A stretch of 46,671 nt of DNA from Bacteroides graminisolvens DSM 19988 = JCM 15093 (lineage in GTDB: Bacteria > Bacteroidota > Bacteroidia > Bacteroidales > Bacteroidaceae). The stretch is from the NCBI RefSeq assembly GCF_000428125.1, contig NZ_ATZI01000019.1:1-46671 (forward strand). The letters run 5' to 3'. Positions within the stretch are counted from its first letter, which is position 1; each line of letters starts with the position of its first letter. Positions 1 to 8,402 of the stretch are shown here, piece after piece. The notes beneath the pieces were generated by a model. That model was not told the DNA's origin. It did no database searches and saw only the letters and a list, made by a program, of their open reading frames with translations. Position numbers and translations under genes: made by a program.

Positions 1-300
1 AGATTGCCTCCACTTCTTTGGTTGCTTTGCAATACAACATCCTTTCGGTTGTAAAGAGGTTTACAGCATACGAAACGATGGGCAAACTTTTTCAAGACAT
101 AACCAAAGACTCTTTGGAACTCTCGGTTACTGACAGAATATGGGGAGCCCTTCAGGAGATTGTTATAGCTATAGCGAACCTCTTCGGATTACTCGATGAG
201 GAAATATACGATGCTATTATCAACAGATCTGAGGAGCTGGGCCATATATGCGATATTTACAAATTAAAACTGGCAAGTTGAACTTGCGAAACATGAACTG
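1..300 (+). mobile_element. Right end of an insertion sequence, inserted in nifJ
   Basis: The first ~300 bases are not nifJ. They hold the C-terminal tail of a DDE-type transposase ending at 281, then about 20 non-coding bases, after which nifJ coding sequence starts abruptly at about 301-303. A short palindrome (GCAAGT-TGA-ACTTGC, 273-287) lies near the end, as is common in IS termini. The rest of the element, its left inverted repeat and any target duplication are outside the window, so family and boundary are inferred. An assembly join between an IS copy and nifJ cannot be excluded. Confidence 0.65.
3..281 (+). CDS. DDE transposase, C-terminal fragment (partial at window edge)
   Basis: The reading frame is open from the window edge and ends at TGA 279-281, giving about 92 residues with no true start inside the window. 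The segment IASTSLVALQYNILSV, followed by YETMGKLF, resembles from memory the C-terminal tail of IS4-type (DDE_Tnp_1) transposases common in Bacteroidetes, where it follows the catalytic Glu region. The remaining ~45 residues are an acidic, helical tail. The catalytic DDE residues lie to the left of the window, so activity cannot be judged. The frame stops about 20 bases before nifJ sequence resumes, as expected for a transposase at an IS end. The family call is tentative. Confidence 0.6.
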   Translation: MASTSLVALQYNILSVVKRFTAYETMGKLFQDITKDSLELSVTDRIWGALQEIVIAIANLFGLLDEEIYDAIINRSEELGHICDIYKLKLAS

Positions 301-2225
301 TTTACTATATCAACGCCACTCAGATTGCACAAGAAATTGGTTTGGGCAACCGTACGAATACCATTCTTCAGTCTGCTTTCTTCCGTATCACCGGTGTAAT
401 CCCTGTTGATCTGGCTATTGAGCAAATGAAGAAATTCATTGTGAAATCTTACGGAAAGAAAGGTGAAGATGTTGTTAACAAGAACTACGCAGCAGTAGAT
501 CGCGGTGGCGAATACAAACAACTTCCGGTTGATCCGTCATGGGCTAATCTTCCTGATGAAGATGCAGAAGTAAATACCGATCCGGCATTCATCAATCAAG
601 TTGTTCGTCCTATCAATGCTCAAGATGGTGACTTGTTACCAGTTTCAGCATTCAAAGGAATTGAAGACGGAACATGGCAACAAAGCACTGCTAAATACGA
701 AAAACGTGGTGTTGCAGCATTTGTACCTGAATGGGAACCTGAAAACTGTATACAGTGTAACAAATGTGCATACGTTTGTCCTCACGCTTGTATTCGTCCG
801 TTCGTTTTGGATCAGGAAGAACAAAAAGAAGCCAGCTTCACTACTTTGAAAGCTGTAGGTAAACAATTTGCCGACATGACTTTCCGTATTCAGGTAGGTG
901 TACTCGACTGTTTGGGTTGCGGTAACTGTGCAGATGTTTGTCCGGGTAATCCTAAGAAGGGTGGTAAAGCTCTTGTTATGAAATCTTTGGAATCTCAATT
1001 GGCAGAAGCTCCAAACTGGGAATACTGTGTTGACAGCGTAAAAACCAAACAACATTTGGTAGACGTTAAGGCAAACGTGAAAAACTCTCAGTTTGCAACT
1101 CCGTTGTTCGAGTTCTCAGGTGCATGTTCGGGTTGCGGTGAAACTCCATACGTTAAACTGATTACTCAGTTATTTGGTGACCGCGAAATAGTAGCTAATG
1201 CTACCGGATGTTCATCAATCTACTCTGGTTCAGTTCCATCAACTCCTTATACAACAAACGACAAAGGACAAGGTCCTGCATGGGCTAACTCATTATTCGA
1301 AGACTTCTGTGAATTCGGTATGGGTATGGAATTAGCTAACGAGAAAATGCGCGCACGTATTGCACGTATCATGACTGAAGCTCAGGATTCTGACTGCTGT
1401 TCTGATGAGCTGAAAGCATTATTCAAAGAATGGATTGAGAATATGCTTGATGCTGATAAGACTAAAGAACTCACAGAAAAAATTACTCCTCTTGTTGAAG
1501 GATGTGATTGCAAATACTGCAAAGAAATCGCTTCATTGAAACACTTCCTGGTAAAACGTTCACAATGGATTATTGGTGGTGATGGCGCTTCTTACGATAT
1601 CGGCTTTGGTGGTCTTGACCATGTAATTGCCAGCGGTAAAGACGTGAATATTTTAGTACTCGATACAGAGGTTTACTCTAACACCGGCGGACAGTCTTCA
1701 AAATCAACACCAGTAGGTGCTATTGCTAAGTTTGCCGCTTCAGGTAAGAGAATCCGTAAGAAAGATCTTGGTATGATGGCTACAACATACGGTTACGTAT
1801 ATGTTGCTCAGATTGCGATGGGTGCTGACCAAGCTCAAGCTCTGAAAGCAATCCGTGAAGCAGAAGCATATCCCGGACCATCTTTGATTATCGCTTACTC
1901 ACCTTGTATCAGTCATGGTTTGAAAGCTGGTATGGGTAAAGCTCAACAAGAACAAGAAGATGCTGTAAAATGCGGCTACTGGCACTTGTGGCGTTACAAC
2001 CCTGCTTTGGAAAATGAAGGAAAAAACCCATTCTTACTTGATTCAAAAGAACCAAACTGGGATGATTTCCAAAACTTCCTGAAAGGCGAAGTACGTTATA
2101 TGTCATTAATGAAGCAATATCCTGCTGAAGCTACTGAATTATTCAACGCAGCACAGGAAAATGCAAAATGGAGATATAATAACTACAAGCGTTTGGCTAA
2201 CCAAGCTTGGGGAACTGAAGCATAA
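301..2225 (+). pseudogene. nifJ: Pyruvate:ferredoxin (flavodoxin) oxidoreductase, C-terminal half; 5' part cut off by IS
   Basis: PFOR oxidatively decarboxylates pyruvate to acetyl-CoA, passing electrons to ferredoxin or flavodoxin in the cytoplasm. The frame is recognisable from YYINATQIAQEIG (303 on) to the stop at 2225, about 640 residues; full-length PFOR is near 1,180. Present are two 4Fe-4S motifs (CIQCNKCAYVCPHAC; CLGCGNCADVCPG), the CSGCGETPY cluster/TPP region, and the TPP-binding GGDGASYDIGFGG and NTGGQSSKSTP segments. Missing are the ~540 N-terminal residues with the pyruvate- and CoA-binding domains. An in-frame TGA lies at 294-296 in IS sequence, and there is no convincing start or ribosome site downstream. 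It is therefore an interrupted gene rather than a short functional one. A strong terminator follows. Confidence 0.85.
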
Positions 2226-2240
2226 TAGTTCTATAAATAA

Positions 2241-2268
2241 AAAAACCGGCTTCTAAGCCGGTTTTTTT
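2241..2268 (+). terminator. Intrinsic terminator after nifJ, probably bidirectional
   Basis: A hairpin AACCGGC-TTCTAA-GCCGGTT is flanked by A-tract and T-tract, so it can stop transcription from both sides. It lies between nifJ and the convergent patatin gene and overlaps the latter's stop codon. Confidence 0.85.
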
Positions 2269-3109
2269 ATTTATTCAATTTTAAAAAAGCCTCTGCACAG
2301 CGATAGCCTTCATCATAAAAAGTCGTCAGCTTGTTTACATTCCGTTCTATGCGATCAACATTCACCGGTTCGAGAGGACGAATTACTTGAACGCGACCTT
2401 CTTTCTCTAAGGCTTCAACCATCTCAAGTTGTTTATTATAACAAAGCGAACGATTATTGAGAGCCTCACGAATTCTAGGATATTTTCGATAAATAAACGA
2501 AGGCACCCTTATGTCTTTGGTTTCTTTACGATACCCTTTATTACGTGTTAAAACAACAACATGAGATGCATACCCTTCATCCATGGCGCGTTGCAAAGGG
2601 ATGGAATCTACAATTCCTCCATCCAGCATGGGAATTTCATCAACATACGTAATGGGGCAAACAAAAGGCAGACTGCTTGACGCACGAACAATGTCTATCA
2701 ATCTCTTCTTATCACTTTTTTCCTCAAAATAATTGGCCTCACCTGTCAGGCAATTCGTAGTAACCATTTCATAACGTTCGGGTGATGAAAAGTAAGCATC
2801 GTAGTCATACGGCAAAATGTGTTCGGGAAACTCAGTAAACAACAAATCAAAATCCATTATATTACGTTTCCTCAGTAAATGTCGCAAACCGATGTAATTG
2901 TATTTATCGAGCAAATCGATGTTACTATATTTGGCTCTACCCCTTTGGCGAGATATATACGATAACCCGTTACATGCTCCGGCAGACACACCTATCGTGT
3001 ATGGGAAACGAATCTGATGATCCATGAAACAATCCAGAACGCCGCATGTAAATACTCCACGCATACCACCACCCTCAAGAACCAGAGCAGTGTCATTGTT
3101 TATTGTCAT
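2267..3109 (-). CDS. Patatin-like phospholipase family protein
   Basis: Predicted cytoplasmic or peripheral acyl hydrolase of the patatin family (280 aa). The family's Ser-Asp dyad is visible: oxyanion loop EGGGMRG at 12-18, nucleophile motif GVSAG with Ser42, and DGG with Asp163. There is no signal peptide. The size fits the stand-alone bacterial group typified by E. coli YjjU. The start MTINNDTALVLEGGG places the glycine-rich loop at the usual distance from the N-terminus. The gene begins only 4 bases after the antiporter stop, so the two are probably co-transcribed. The substrate (phospholipid or other lipid ester) cannot be told from sequence. Confidence 0.85.
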   Translation of the reverse strand: MTINNDTALVLEGGGMRGVFTCGVLDCFMDHQIRFPYTIGVSAGACNGLSYISRQRGRAKYSNIDLLDKYNYIGLRHLLRKRNIMDFDLLFTEFPEHILPYDYDAYFSSPERYEMVTTNCLTGEANYFEEKSDKKRLIDIVRASSSLPFVCPITYVDEIPMLDGGIVDSIPLQRAMDEGYASHVVVLTRNKGYRKETKDIRVPSFIYRKYPRIREALNNRSLCYNKQLEMVEALEKEGRVQVIRPLEPVNVDRIERNVNKLTTFYDEGYRCAEAFLKLNK

Positions 3110-3113
3110 AGTG

Positions 3114-5297
3114 TTATTTGTCTATTTTATCTCTTATGATAAGCATTGAAGGAGTTTCTCTAAGTGAATTTTCCTCCTCAACCAGTTTATTATATACTTC
3201 ATGGCTTACCACCAATAAGCCTTCATCGCTGAACAACAATTCATTAGTACTACTAAATTGATGTTCAACAATGGTTTCAGCGTATGAAGAAGTGAGCGTC
3301 TTTGTTTGCTCAATAAAGCTATCATCATGCGTATTGAAAAGATATAAATGAATAGGAATGCCGCGTTGCGCAACTGTTTTCACAAAAGGCAGCATAAACA
3401 AATCCATTGTTCCTCCCAGAATGAACGAAACAGGACCGTCTGTTTTATCCTTATTAATAAAGATGGCAACCGGACAATCCACACTGCCTAATACATCTTC
3501 TATCTTATCTCGAAAGAGGGAGAACCAATAAACCCCTCTCCCTGTTGGAGAATCTGCCCGATAGCGCGTTCCGGCGCCCAATAGCAACATATCCGGATTT
3601 TCATCTTTTACAAATTGAGTGATTTCCTGCACTAATTTATCGGTTACCCTGTAGCGGTTATCAATATTCAGATTCAACTCTTCCGCCCTGACATTAACCA
3701 AAGCGAAGCTATCTTTTTCATATTGCTCGGCATTTAAGGGATTTACATCAGTACCCACCGTATAATGCGCGGCTATAATCTGATGCTTTTGAAGTCTGTC
3801 ACCAAACAAAAGAGCAAAAACAGATAACAGATTCCGACCTGACTCGGGATGCCCAAAGCAAAAAATAAGCTTTCGTTTTTGACTGAGTTTTTCTTCTCTG
3901 CGCGAGAAATAATTTTCTACCAAATGCAACAGAGGAGTGGTCATAAATGTAGTTACCAATGCCATAATAACCAGAATAACAAAAATAGAGGGCGGCAACA
4001 CTCCCATTTCATAACCAATATTGAGAGCTACTAATTCCATCAATCCGCGCGTGTTCATCAGCGTACCGATTGTAAGACTATTCTTCCATGATTCGCCAAC
4101 CAGACGCGAAGCAATAGCACAACCTCCTAGCTTACCCACAATAGCCACCGCAATTAACAGAATGCATACACCCCACAAAGCCGGACTATTAATCAAACCG
4201 ATTTCCGTACGCAAACCTGTAAATGCAAAAAACAAAGGTAAGAAAAAGACCAATGCAATATCTTCCACCTTTTCCATCATCACTTTACGGAAACCCATAT
4301 TGGGAGGCATAACCACGCCTGCCATAAAAGCACCGAACAAAGCATGAATACCCAAGATTTCTGTCAACGTTGCCGAGATAATAAGTACCAATAATATAAA
4401 GCTCACGAACGGCTTAGTTATAACTTCCTGACTGGCATAGGCCACGCCCAACTTCCTCAAAAACGGTCGGACTACAAAGAACATAATGACAATATACAAA
4501 AGGGTAAGACCTACCGTGTAAAGAGCACCAACAAATGTTCCGGCTTTAGCAATGGCAATGACCACAGCCAACAAACACCAAGCCGTTACATCATCGTTTG
4601 CAGCCGAGGCGATAGATAAAATCCCCACAGGTGTTTTCGTCATGTTCCTCTCTTGCAGTATTCTTGCCATAACAGGAAAAGCCGTTATGCTCATGGATAT
4701 ACCTATAAATAAAGAAAAGGGCAGAAAATCTGTTTGATTGGCTGCATATTCTTCATAAATCCAGAAAGAGGCAACAGTCCCTAAAAAGAAAGGAACCAAA
4801 ATACCGGCATGGCTTATCACAAGGGTTTCATTAATCTTATTTTTTAATATAGAAAAATCAAGTTCCAGACCGATAACAAACATGAATAGAATCAACCCAA
4901 TTTGGCTCAGCAACTCCAGATTAGTTAAAGATTCACTTGGAAAAAGAAATTGATACGCTTCGGGAAAGAAATAACCTAATAAAGAAGGGCCCAATACGAT
5001 ACCCGCAACAATTTCGCCTATTACGCCCGGTTGATGAATGTGTTTAAACAAGTAACTAAAGAAGCGCACGGCTAGTAACACCACAATGATCTGTAAAAGT
5101 AAAACTGCCAGCGGATGATGCAAGTTCTCTTGCATAAATTGCAGAAAAAGGTCAAAAGGTGAATCCGTTCTATCAGGAACATGATGAGACGAATGACTGG
5201 CAAATGCCATTCCTTCTCCAACAGAAAGATAAATTAAAGTACCGAAAAGCAGTAACATCAAAGCGTATATAATATAATTCCTTTGGGCCTTTTGCAT
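3114..5297 (-). CDS. Cation/proton antiporter, CPA2 (Kef/NapA) type, with C-terminal USP-like domain
   Basis: Inner-membrane monovalent cation/H+ antiporter (727 aa). After a short N-terminal membrane segment and a His-rich stretch (ASHSSHHVPD, ~33-42), about residues 60-460 form the multi-helix Na_H_exchanger domain, with VIGEIVAGIVLGPSLLG, LFMFVIGLELD and a discontinuous-helix region around NTRGLMELVALN. The last ~250 residues are soluble and resemble a tandem universal-stress-protein fold (for example LLLGAGTRYRADSPTGRG), likely a cytoplasmic regulatory domain. Lead gene of the pair with the patatin-like lipase. Na+ versus K+ specificity is unresolved. Confidence 0.85.
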   Translation of the reverse strand: MQKAQRNYIIYALMLLLFGTLIYLSVGEGMAFASHSSHHVPDRTDSPFDLFLQFMQENLHHPLAVLLLQIIVVLLAVRFFSYLFKHIHQPGVIGEIVAGIVLGPSLLGYFFPEAYQFLFPSESLTNLELLSQIGLILFMFVIGLELDFSILKNKINETLVISHAGILVPFFLGTVASFWIYEEYAANQTDFLPFSLFIGISMSITAFPVMARILQERNMTKTPVGILSIASAANDDVTAWCLLAVVIAIAKAGTFVGALYTVGLTLLYIVIMFFVVRPFLRKLGVAYASQEVITKPFVSFILLVLIISATLTEILGIHALFGAFMAGVVMPPNMGFRKVMMEKVEDIALVFFLPLFFAFTGLRTEIGLINSPALWGVCILLIAVAIVGKLGGCAIASRLVGESWKNSLTIGTLMNTRGLMELVALNIGYEMGVLPPSIFVILVIMALVTTFMTTPLLHLVENYFSRREEKLSQKRKLIFCFGHPESGRNLLSVFALLFGDRLQKHQIIAAHYTVGTDVNPLNAEQYEKDSFALVNVRAEELNLNIDNRYRVTDKLVQEITQFVKDENPDMLLLGAGTRYRADSPTGRGVYWFSLFRDKIEDVLGSVDCPVAIFINKDKTDGPVSFILGGTMDLFMLPFVKTVAQRGIPIHLYLFNTHDDSFIEQTKTLTSSYAETIVEHQFSSTNELLFSDEGLLVVSHEVYNKLVEEENSLRETPSMLIIRDKIDK

Positions 5298-5410
5298 ACG
5301 AATAACTTTTTAAGTTTACTTTTGGTAACAAAATAACTAAATAATTAGTTTGCTTTCACCTAATAATGCAATAAATATTTCATAAAAAACAAGTTTACCA
5401 ATAATGAAGA

Positions 5411-5443
5411 AGCCATATCTTTCCCCCAAAGAAAGATATGGCT
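5411..5443 (-). terminator. Perfect 13-bp hairpin, likely terminator of the DUF4907/Kelch operon
   Basis: AGCCATATCTTTC pairs perfectly with GAAAGATATGGCT around a 7-base loop, just past the stop of the DUF4907 gene on minus. The T-tract is weak (TCTTCATTATT), so termination strength is uncertain. Confidence 0.6.
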
Positions 5444-5464
5444 AACATACGAAAATGAAATCTA

Positions 5465-5812
5465 TTAATAACTCACGGATAAATTAAGTTCCTGAATCTC
5501 TTTCGCAGAGACTGAAAAACCATATCCGCTCTCTAGTTTATTTCTAACCAACTGAGCCACTTTTATTGCATCCTCTTTGCTTACAAAAGGTTTGTTGTGG
5601 CCAACAGCCGGAACAAAAGGTTGATAAATAAGCATCTCATCTTGATGAAGAATCTTATAGCCGAATCCGCCTTCATGAAGTTCAACCACTTCAATTGTAT
5701 AATAGTGATCCGGACCGTTCTTACTAAACTTCCACCAACAAAACATGCCTACAACCATAGTGAGCAAGATGAGGGTAAAAGCCAATCCTTTTTTAGTCTT
5801 CACGATTTTCAT
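5465..5812 (-). CDS. DUF4907-like small membrane-anchored protein
   Basis: A 115-residue protein when started at MKIVKTKKGL; a longer frame exists but runs deep into the Kelch gene. The N-terminus is one membrane segment or uncleaved signal (GLAFTLILLTMVVGMFCWW), followed by an ~85-residue extracytoplasmic domain with YYTIEVVELHEGGFGYKI and a C-terminal KEDAIKVAQLVRNKL helix. I take this as the DUF4907 family of Bacteroidetes, whose function is unknown. The start overlaps the end of the upstream Kelch gene by 20 bases, indicating translational coupling. It probably acts with the Kelch lipoprotein in the periplasm or envelope. Confidence 0.7.
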   Translation of the reverse strand: MKIVKTKKGLAFTLILLTMVVGMFCWWKFSKNGPDHYYTIEVVELHEGGFGYKILHQDEMLIYQPFVPAVGHNKPFVSKEDAIKVAQLVRNKLESGYGFSVSAKEIQELNLSVSY

Positions 5813-6881
5813 AAGGTGAAAGTTCATACATATCATCTAACCGATAGCTGCCCGATGCTCCGGCAACTACAAAGCCTCTGTTATTTAGCGTGAAAGCAGT
5901 AGCACCTGAACGTGAGGAACCTTGAGAGCCGGAATTTAGTAAGGCGAAAGGAGTATAACCATCATCACTATCACCCGACCAAAGATCCGTATCGGGATCA
6001 TAAACCCAATAATCACTTTTCAAACTTCCTGTGGTTCCTGTAGTGACATATCCTTTGCTATCAATAACAAAAGCCACTGCCCCCGATCTGACTATAGCAT
6101 AATCGTCATCATAATCTTCATCCGTATTGGTGTCGGCAATGTCTCTCAAGCGAGTAAAAGTAGAGCCGTCAAAAGACCAAAAATCGTCGGGATAACTACC
6201 ATTGTTAGTACCAAAGCCGAAGTATGCTTTATTGTTGATGACAAAAGCCGTACCGTACTGGCGCTTATCACCGCCAAATCCCGTCACAACCGTCCATTGC
6301 GAGCCACTAGCTGCATTCGGATCGAACTTATAAAAGTCCTTGTACCAGTTGCTTGTGTCATAACCGGTACCTAAGTATCCATAATTACCTAAAGCAAATC
6401 CCAATGCACCGTAACGTGCTTCTTTAATGAAGTCATCTTTTTGAGTCCACGAATCAGAATCCGGATTATATTCCCATGTATCTGCCAAAGGCCTAGAGTC
6501 AATATCAATTCCCGTAGAAACATACCCCTTTCCGTTTACGGCAAAACCAACAGCTGCACTTCTGTAACCTGCTTCAGTTGGCATATCGGCACATTGTGTC
6601 CAATAACCATTGCCGCCCTCAACAGGTGTATATTTCCATAAATCCCTTAATTTGGTTGGGCTCGACCCTCCTTTATATCCACAACAAATATAACCTTCAT
6701 TGTTAATAACAAAACTGGCAGCCTCCGTACGAGCCGGACCGTCTAATGCCGAACGGCGGTACCAAACACCTACCGTATACTCATCATCTTCTGTACATGA
6801 GCTAACCAAAGAAGTGCCGATACAAGCGAAGAGCACAAAAAGTATCGTTTTTGAAGTTGCATTCCAAATACTTACATTCAT
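5793..6881 (-). CDS. Kelch-repeat lipoprotein
   Basis: A 362-residue lipoprotein with a signal ending in lipobox SLVSSC (Cys29). It is followed at once by TEDDE, an acidic stretch resembling the Bacteroidetes lipoprotein export signal, so surface exposure is plausible. The mature part has repeated units of ~50 residues: 'AVGFAVNGKGYVSTG', 'ALGFALGNYGYLGTG', 'GTAFVINNKAYFGFG', 'AVAFVIDSKGYVTTG', 'ATAFTLNNRGFVVAG'. These alternate with 'DTWEYNP'-like segments, giving a predicted six-bladed Kelch beta-propeller. Kelch propellers bind glycans or proteins; galactose-oxidase or NanM-like activity cannot be inferred. It is divergent from the DUF4270 gene and precedes DUF4907 in an operon. Confidence 0.85.
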   Translation of the reverse strand: MNVSIWNATSKTILFVLFACIGTSLVSSCTEDDEYTVGVWYRRSALDGPARTEAASFVINNEGYICCGYKGGSSPTKLRDLWKYTPVEGGNGYWTQCADMPTEAGYRSAAVGFAVNGKGYVSTGIDIDSRPLADTWEYNPDSDSWTQKDDFIKEARYGALGFALGNYGYLGTGYDTSNWYKDFYKFDPNAASGSQWTVVTGFGGDKRQYGTAFVINNKAYFGFGTNNGSYPDDFWSFDGSTFTRLRDIADTNTDEDYDDDYAIVRSGAVAFVIDSKGYVTTGTTGSLKSDYWVYDPDTDLWSGDSDDGYTPFALLNSGSQGSSRSGATAFTLNNRGFVVAGASGSYRLDDMYELSPYENRED

Positions 6882-6916
6882 CTTTTAATGCGGTTTAATA
6901 GTTAATTATTGAGCGG

Positions 6917-6947
6917 CAAATGTAAGAGTCAAAGGTGCAGATAAAAA
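6917..6947 (-). promoter_or_regulatory. Predicted promoter of the Kelch-DUF4907 operon
   Basis: On minus, TACATTTG (6917-6924) fits the Bacteroides -7 consensus TAnnTTTG exactly. TTTT stands in for TTTG 19 bases upstream. The leader to the Kelch ATG would be about 30 bases. Confidence 0.55.
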
Positions 6948-7023
6948 AAAGAATCGACGAACAGTGTTTTTTCATCTACTAAAAAAATACAGTCGATAAA
7001 ATAGGGTGATTTGTCGATAGTAT

Positions 7024-7054
7024 TTTGTCACCATACAACAAATAGCTTCTTTTG
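7024..7054 (+). promoter_or_regulatory. Predicted promoter of the DUF4270-OMP genes
   Basis: TTTG (7024-7027), a 19-base spacer, then TTCTTTTG (7047-7054), one mismatch from TAnnTTTG. The transcript would begin near 7061, about 22 bases before the DUF4270 ATG. It lies back to back with the Kelch promoter. Confidence 0.55.
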
Positions 7055-7082
7055 CCGCACTAAAACCTCAACTAAAATTAGA

Positions 7083-8402
7083 ATGAAGCCAGGAATTTGG
7101 ATTATTACATATTTGTTTTGTTTACTATTAGCCTCCTGCAGAGATGAAGCGTCTTCTGCAGGAGGAAAATGGGTAGAAAGTTCTTTTTATAATATACAGA
7201 CCGACACGTGTACTGTGTTGCTCAGCACCATTCTTGCCGATTCGGTTGCTACATCGGGCGACTCGATTTGTCAGATAGGCCATTACAGGGGTACAACATG
7301 GGGGGATATTCAAGCATCATTCTATGCTGAATATAGCGCACCTTCGGTCAGCCTCAACGAAGAAACGACTTATCGGTTTGACTCCATCACCATCATTATG
7401 AATCCGAGCGGAAGCTATCTGGGCGACACAATCAGTACGCCACAACACATATATATGCACAAGTTAACGTCAAACATGGCGCTTGATAAAGACGGATACC
7501 TATACAACACAACCAGCTATCCGTACGAAGCAACTCCTTTTGCTACTCTCACCTTCAAAAATCAACCGGTGAAGAAGAAAAAACTGGAGCTGCGACTTCC
7601 CGATGAATTTGGGCAGGAATTGCTGGGCTTAATGAAAGACCAGTCCATTTACTTCAGGTCGCAAGATTACTTCAGAAGTTACTTGAAAGGAATTGCATTT
7701 GTTCCCGATAAAGCCGACAAGTGCATCAGCGGATTTGGTGTAAGCGATTCGAGCATGTATATTAAATTGTATTACAGCCAAATAACGTCTTCGATAACAA
7801 ACATGAGTACGGTGTTCACTCCCAGTTCAACATTGAAATACAATAAGACCGTACAAGATCGCAGCAACAGTATCTTGGCAGACATCGTGCCGGGATCCAA
7901 CAATGCTTTATCATCCAATAAAACCGAGCATCAGGCTGTTGTTCAAGGCTTGGTAGGTAATTATATTAAAATAGAATTTCCCCACCTCAACAATCTGTTA
8001 TTGCAAGGTGATATGGTGACGATAGAAAGTGCCATGCTGTACCTGTATCCCATTGACGGGACGTATGATACTGAAATGCCACTGCCTTCCTCGCTCAGCA
8101 TGTATACCCTTGATGATAGCAACGTGGCACAAGAAGCGATAACCGATTCGTATGGAACAAGTGTGCAAGACGGAAGCCTGGTTTCCGACAAAAGTGTTGC
8201 CAACGGAACCTATTATACATTTGACATCACCTCATTCCTGCAAGATAATCTGGGAACATTCGGCATGAACCGACAAAACCTGATGCTGATGCTTCCCAAC
8301 AGTGAATTCAGTACCACACTAAACGGCGTAACTTTTGGCGACCAAAACCGTGAGCACAATAAGTTGAAATTAGTGGTATTATATAAAATATACAACGAAT
8401 AA
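7083..8402 (+). CDS. DUF4270 domain lipoprotein
   Basis: A 439-residue protein starting at MKPGIWIITY; an upstream in-frame extension lacks a signal-like N-terminus and covers the predicted promoter. The lipoprotein signal ends LLASC (Cys19), followed by RDEASS. The mature protein is rich in Ser/Thr and beta-prone, with features typical of DUF4270: DTCTVLLSTILADSV near the N-terminus, YRFDSITIIM, and the late block MLYLYPIDGTYDTEMP. The family is confined to Bacteroidetes envelopes and has no established function. Its stop overlaps the next ATG (TAATG), so it is translationally coupled to the barrel protein. Probably periplasmic or outer-membrane anchored. Confidence 0.75.
   Translation: MKPGIWIITYLFCLLLASCRDEASSAGGKWVESSFYNIQTDTCTVLLSTILADSVATSGDSICQIGHYRGTTWGDIQASFYAEYSAPSVSLNEETTYRFDSITIIMNPSGSYLGDTISTPQHIYMHKLTSNMALDKDGYLYNTTSYPYEATPFATLTFKNQPVKKKKLELRLPDEFGQELLGLMKDQSIYFRSQDYFRSYLKGIAFVPDKADKCISGFGVSDSSMYIKLYYSQITSSITNMSTVFTPSSTLKYNKTVQDRSNSILADIVPGSNNALSSNKTEHQAVVQGLVGNYIKIEFPHLNNLLLQGDMVTIESAMLYLYPIDGTYDTEMPLPSSLSMYTLDDSNVAQEAITDSYGTSVQDGSLVSDKSVANGTYYTFDITSFLQDNLGTFGMNRQNLMLMLPNSEFSTTLNGVTFGDQNREHNKLKLVVLYKIYNE

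Noticed and set aside
7011..7082. 24-residue N-terminal extension of the DUF4270 protein
   Set aside because: It overlaps the predicted promoter, and the signal peptide only makes sense from the ATG at 7083.
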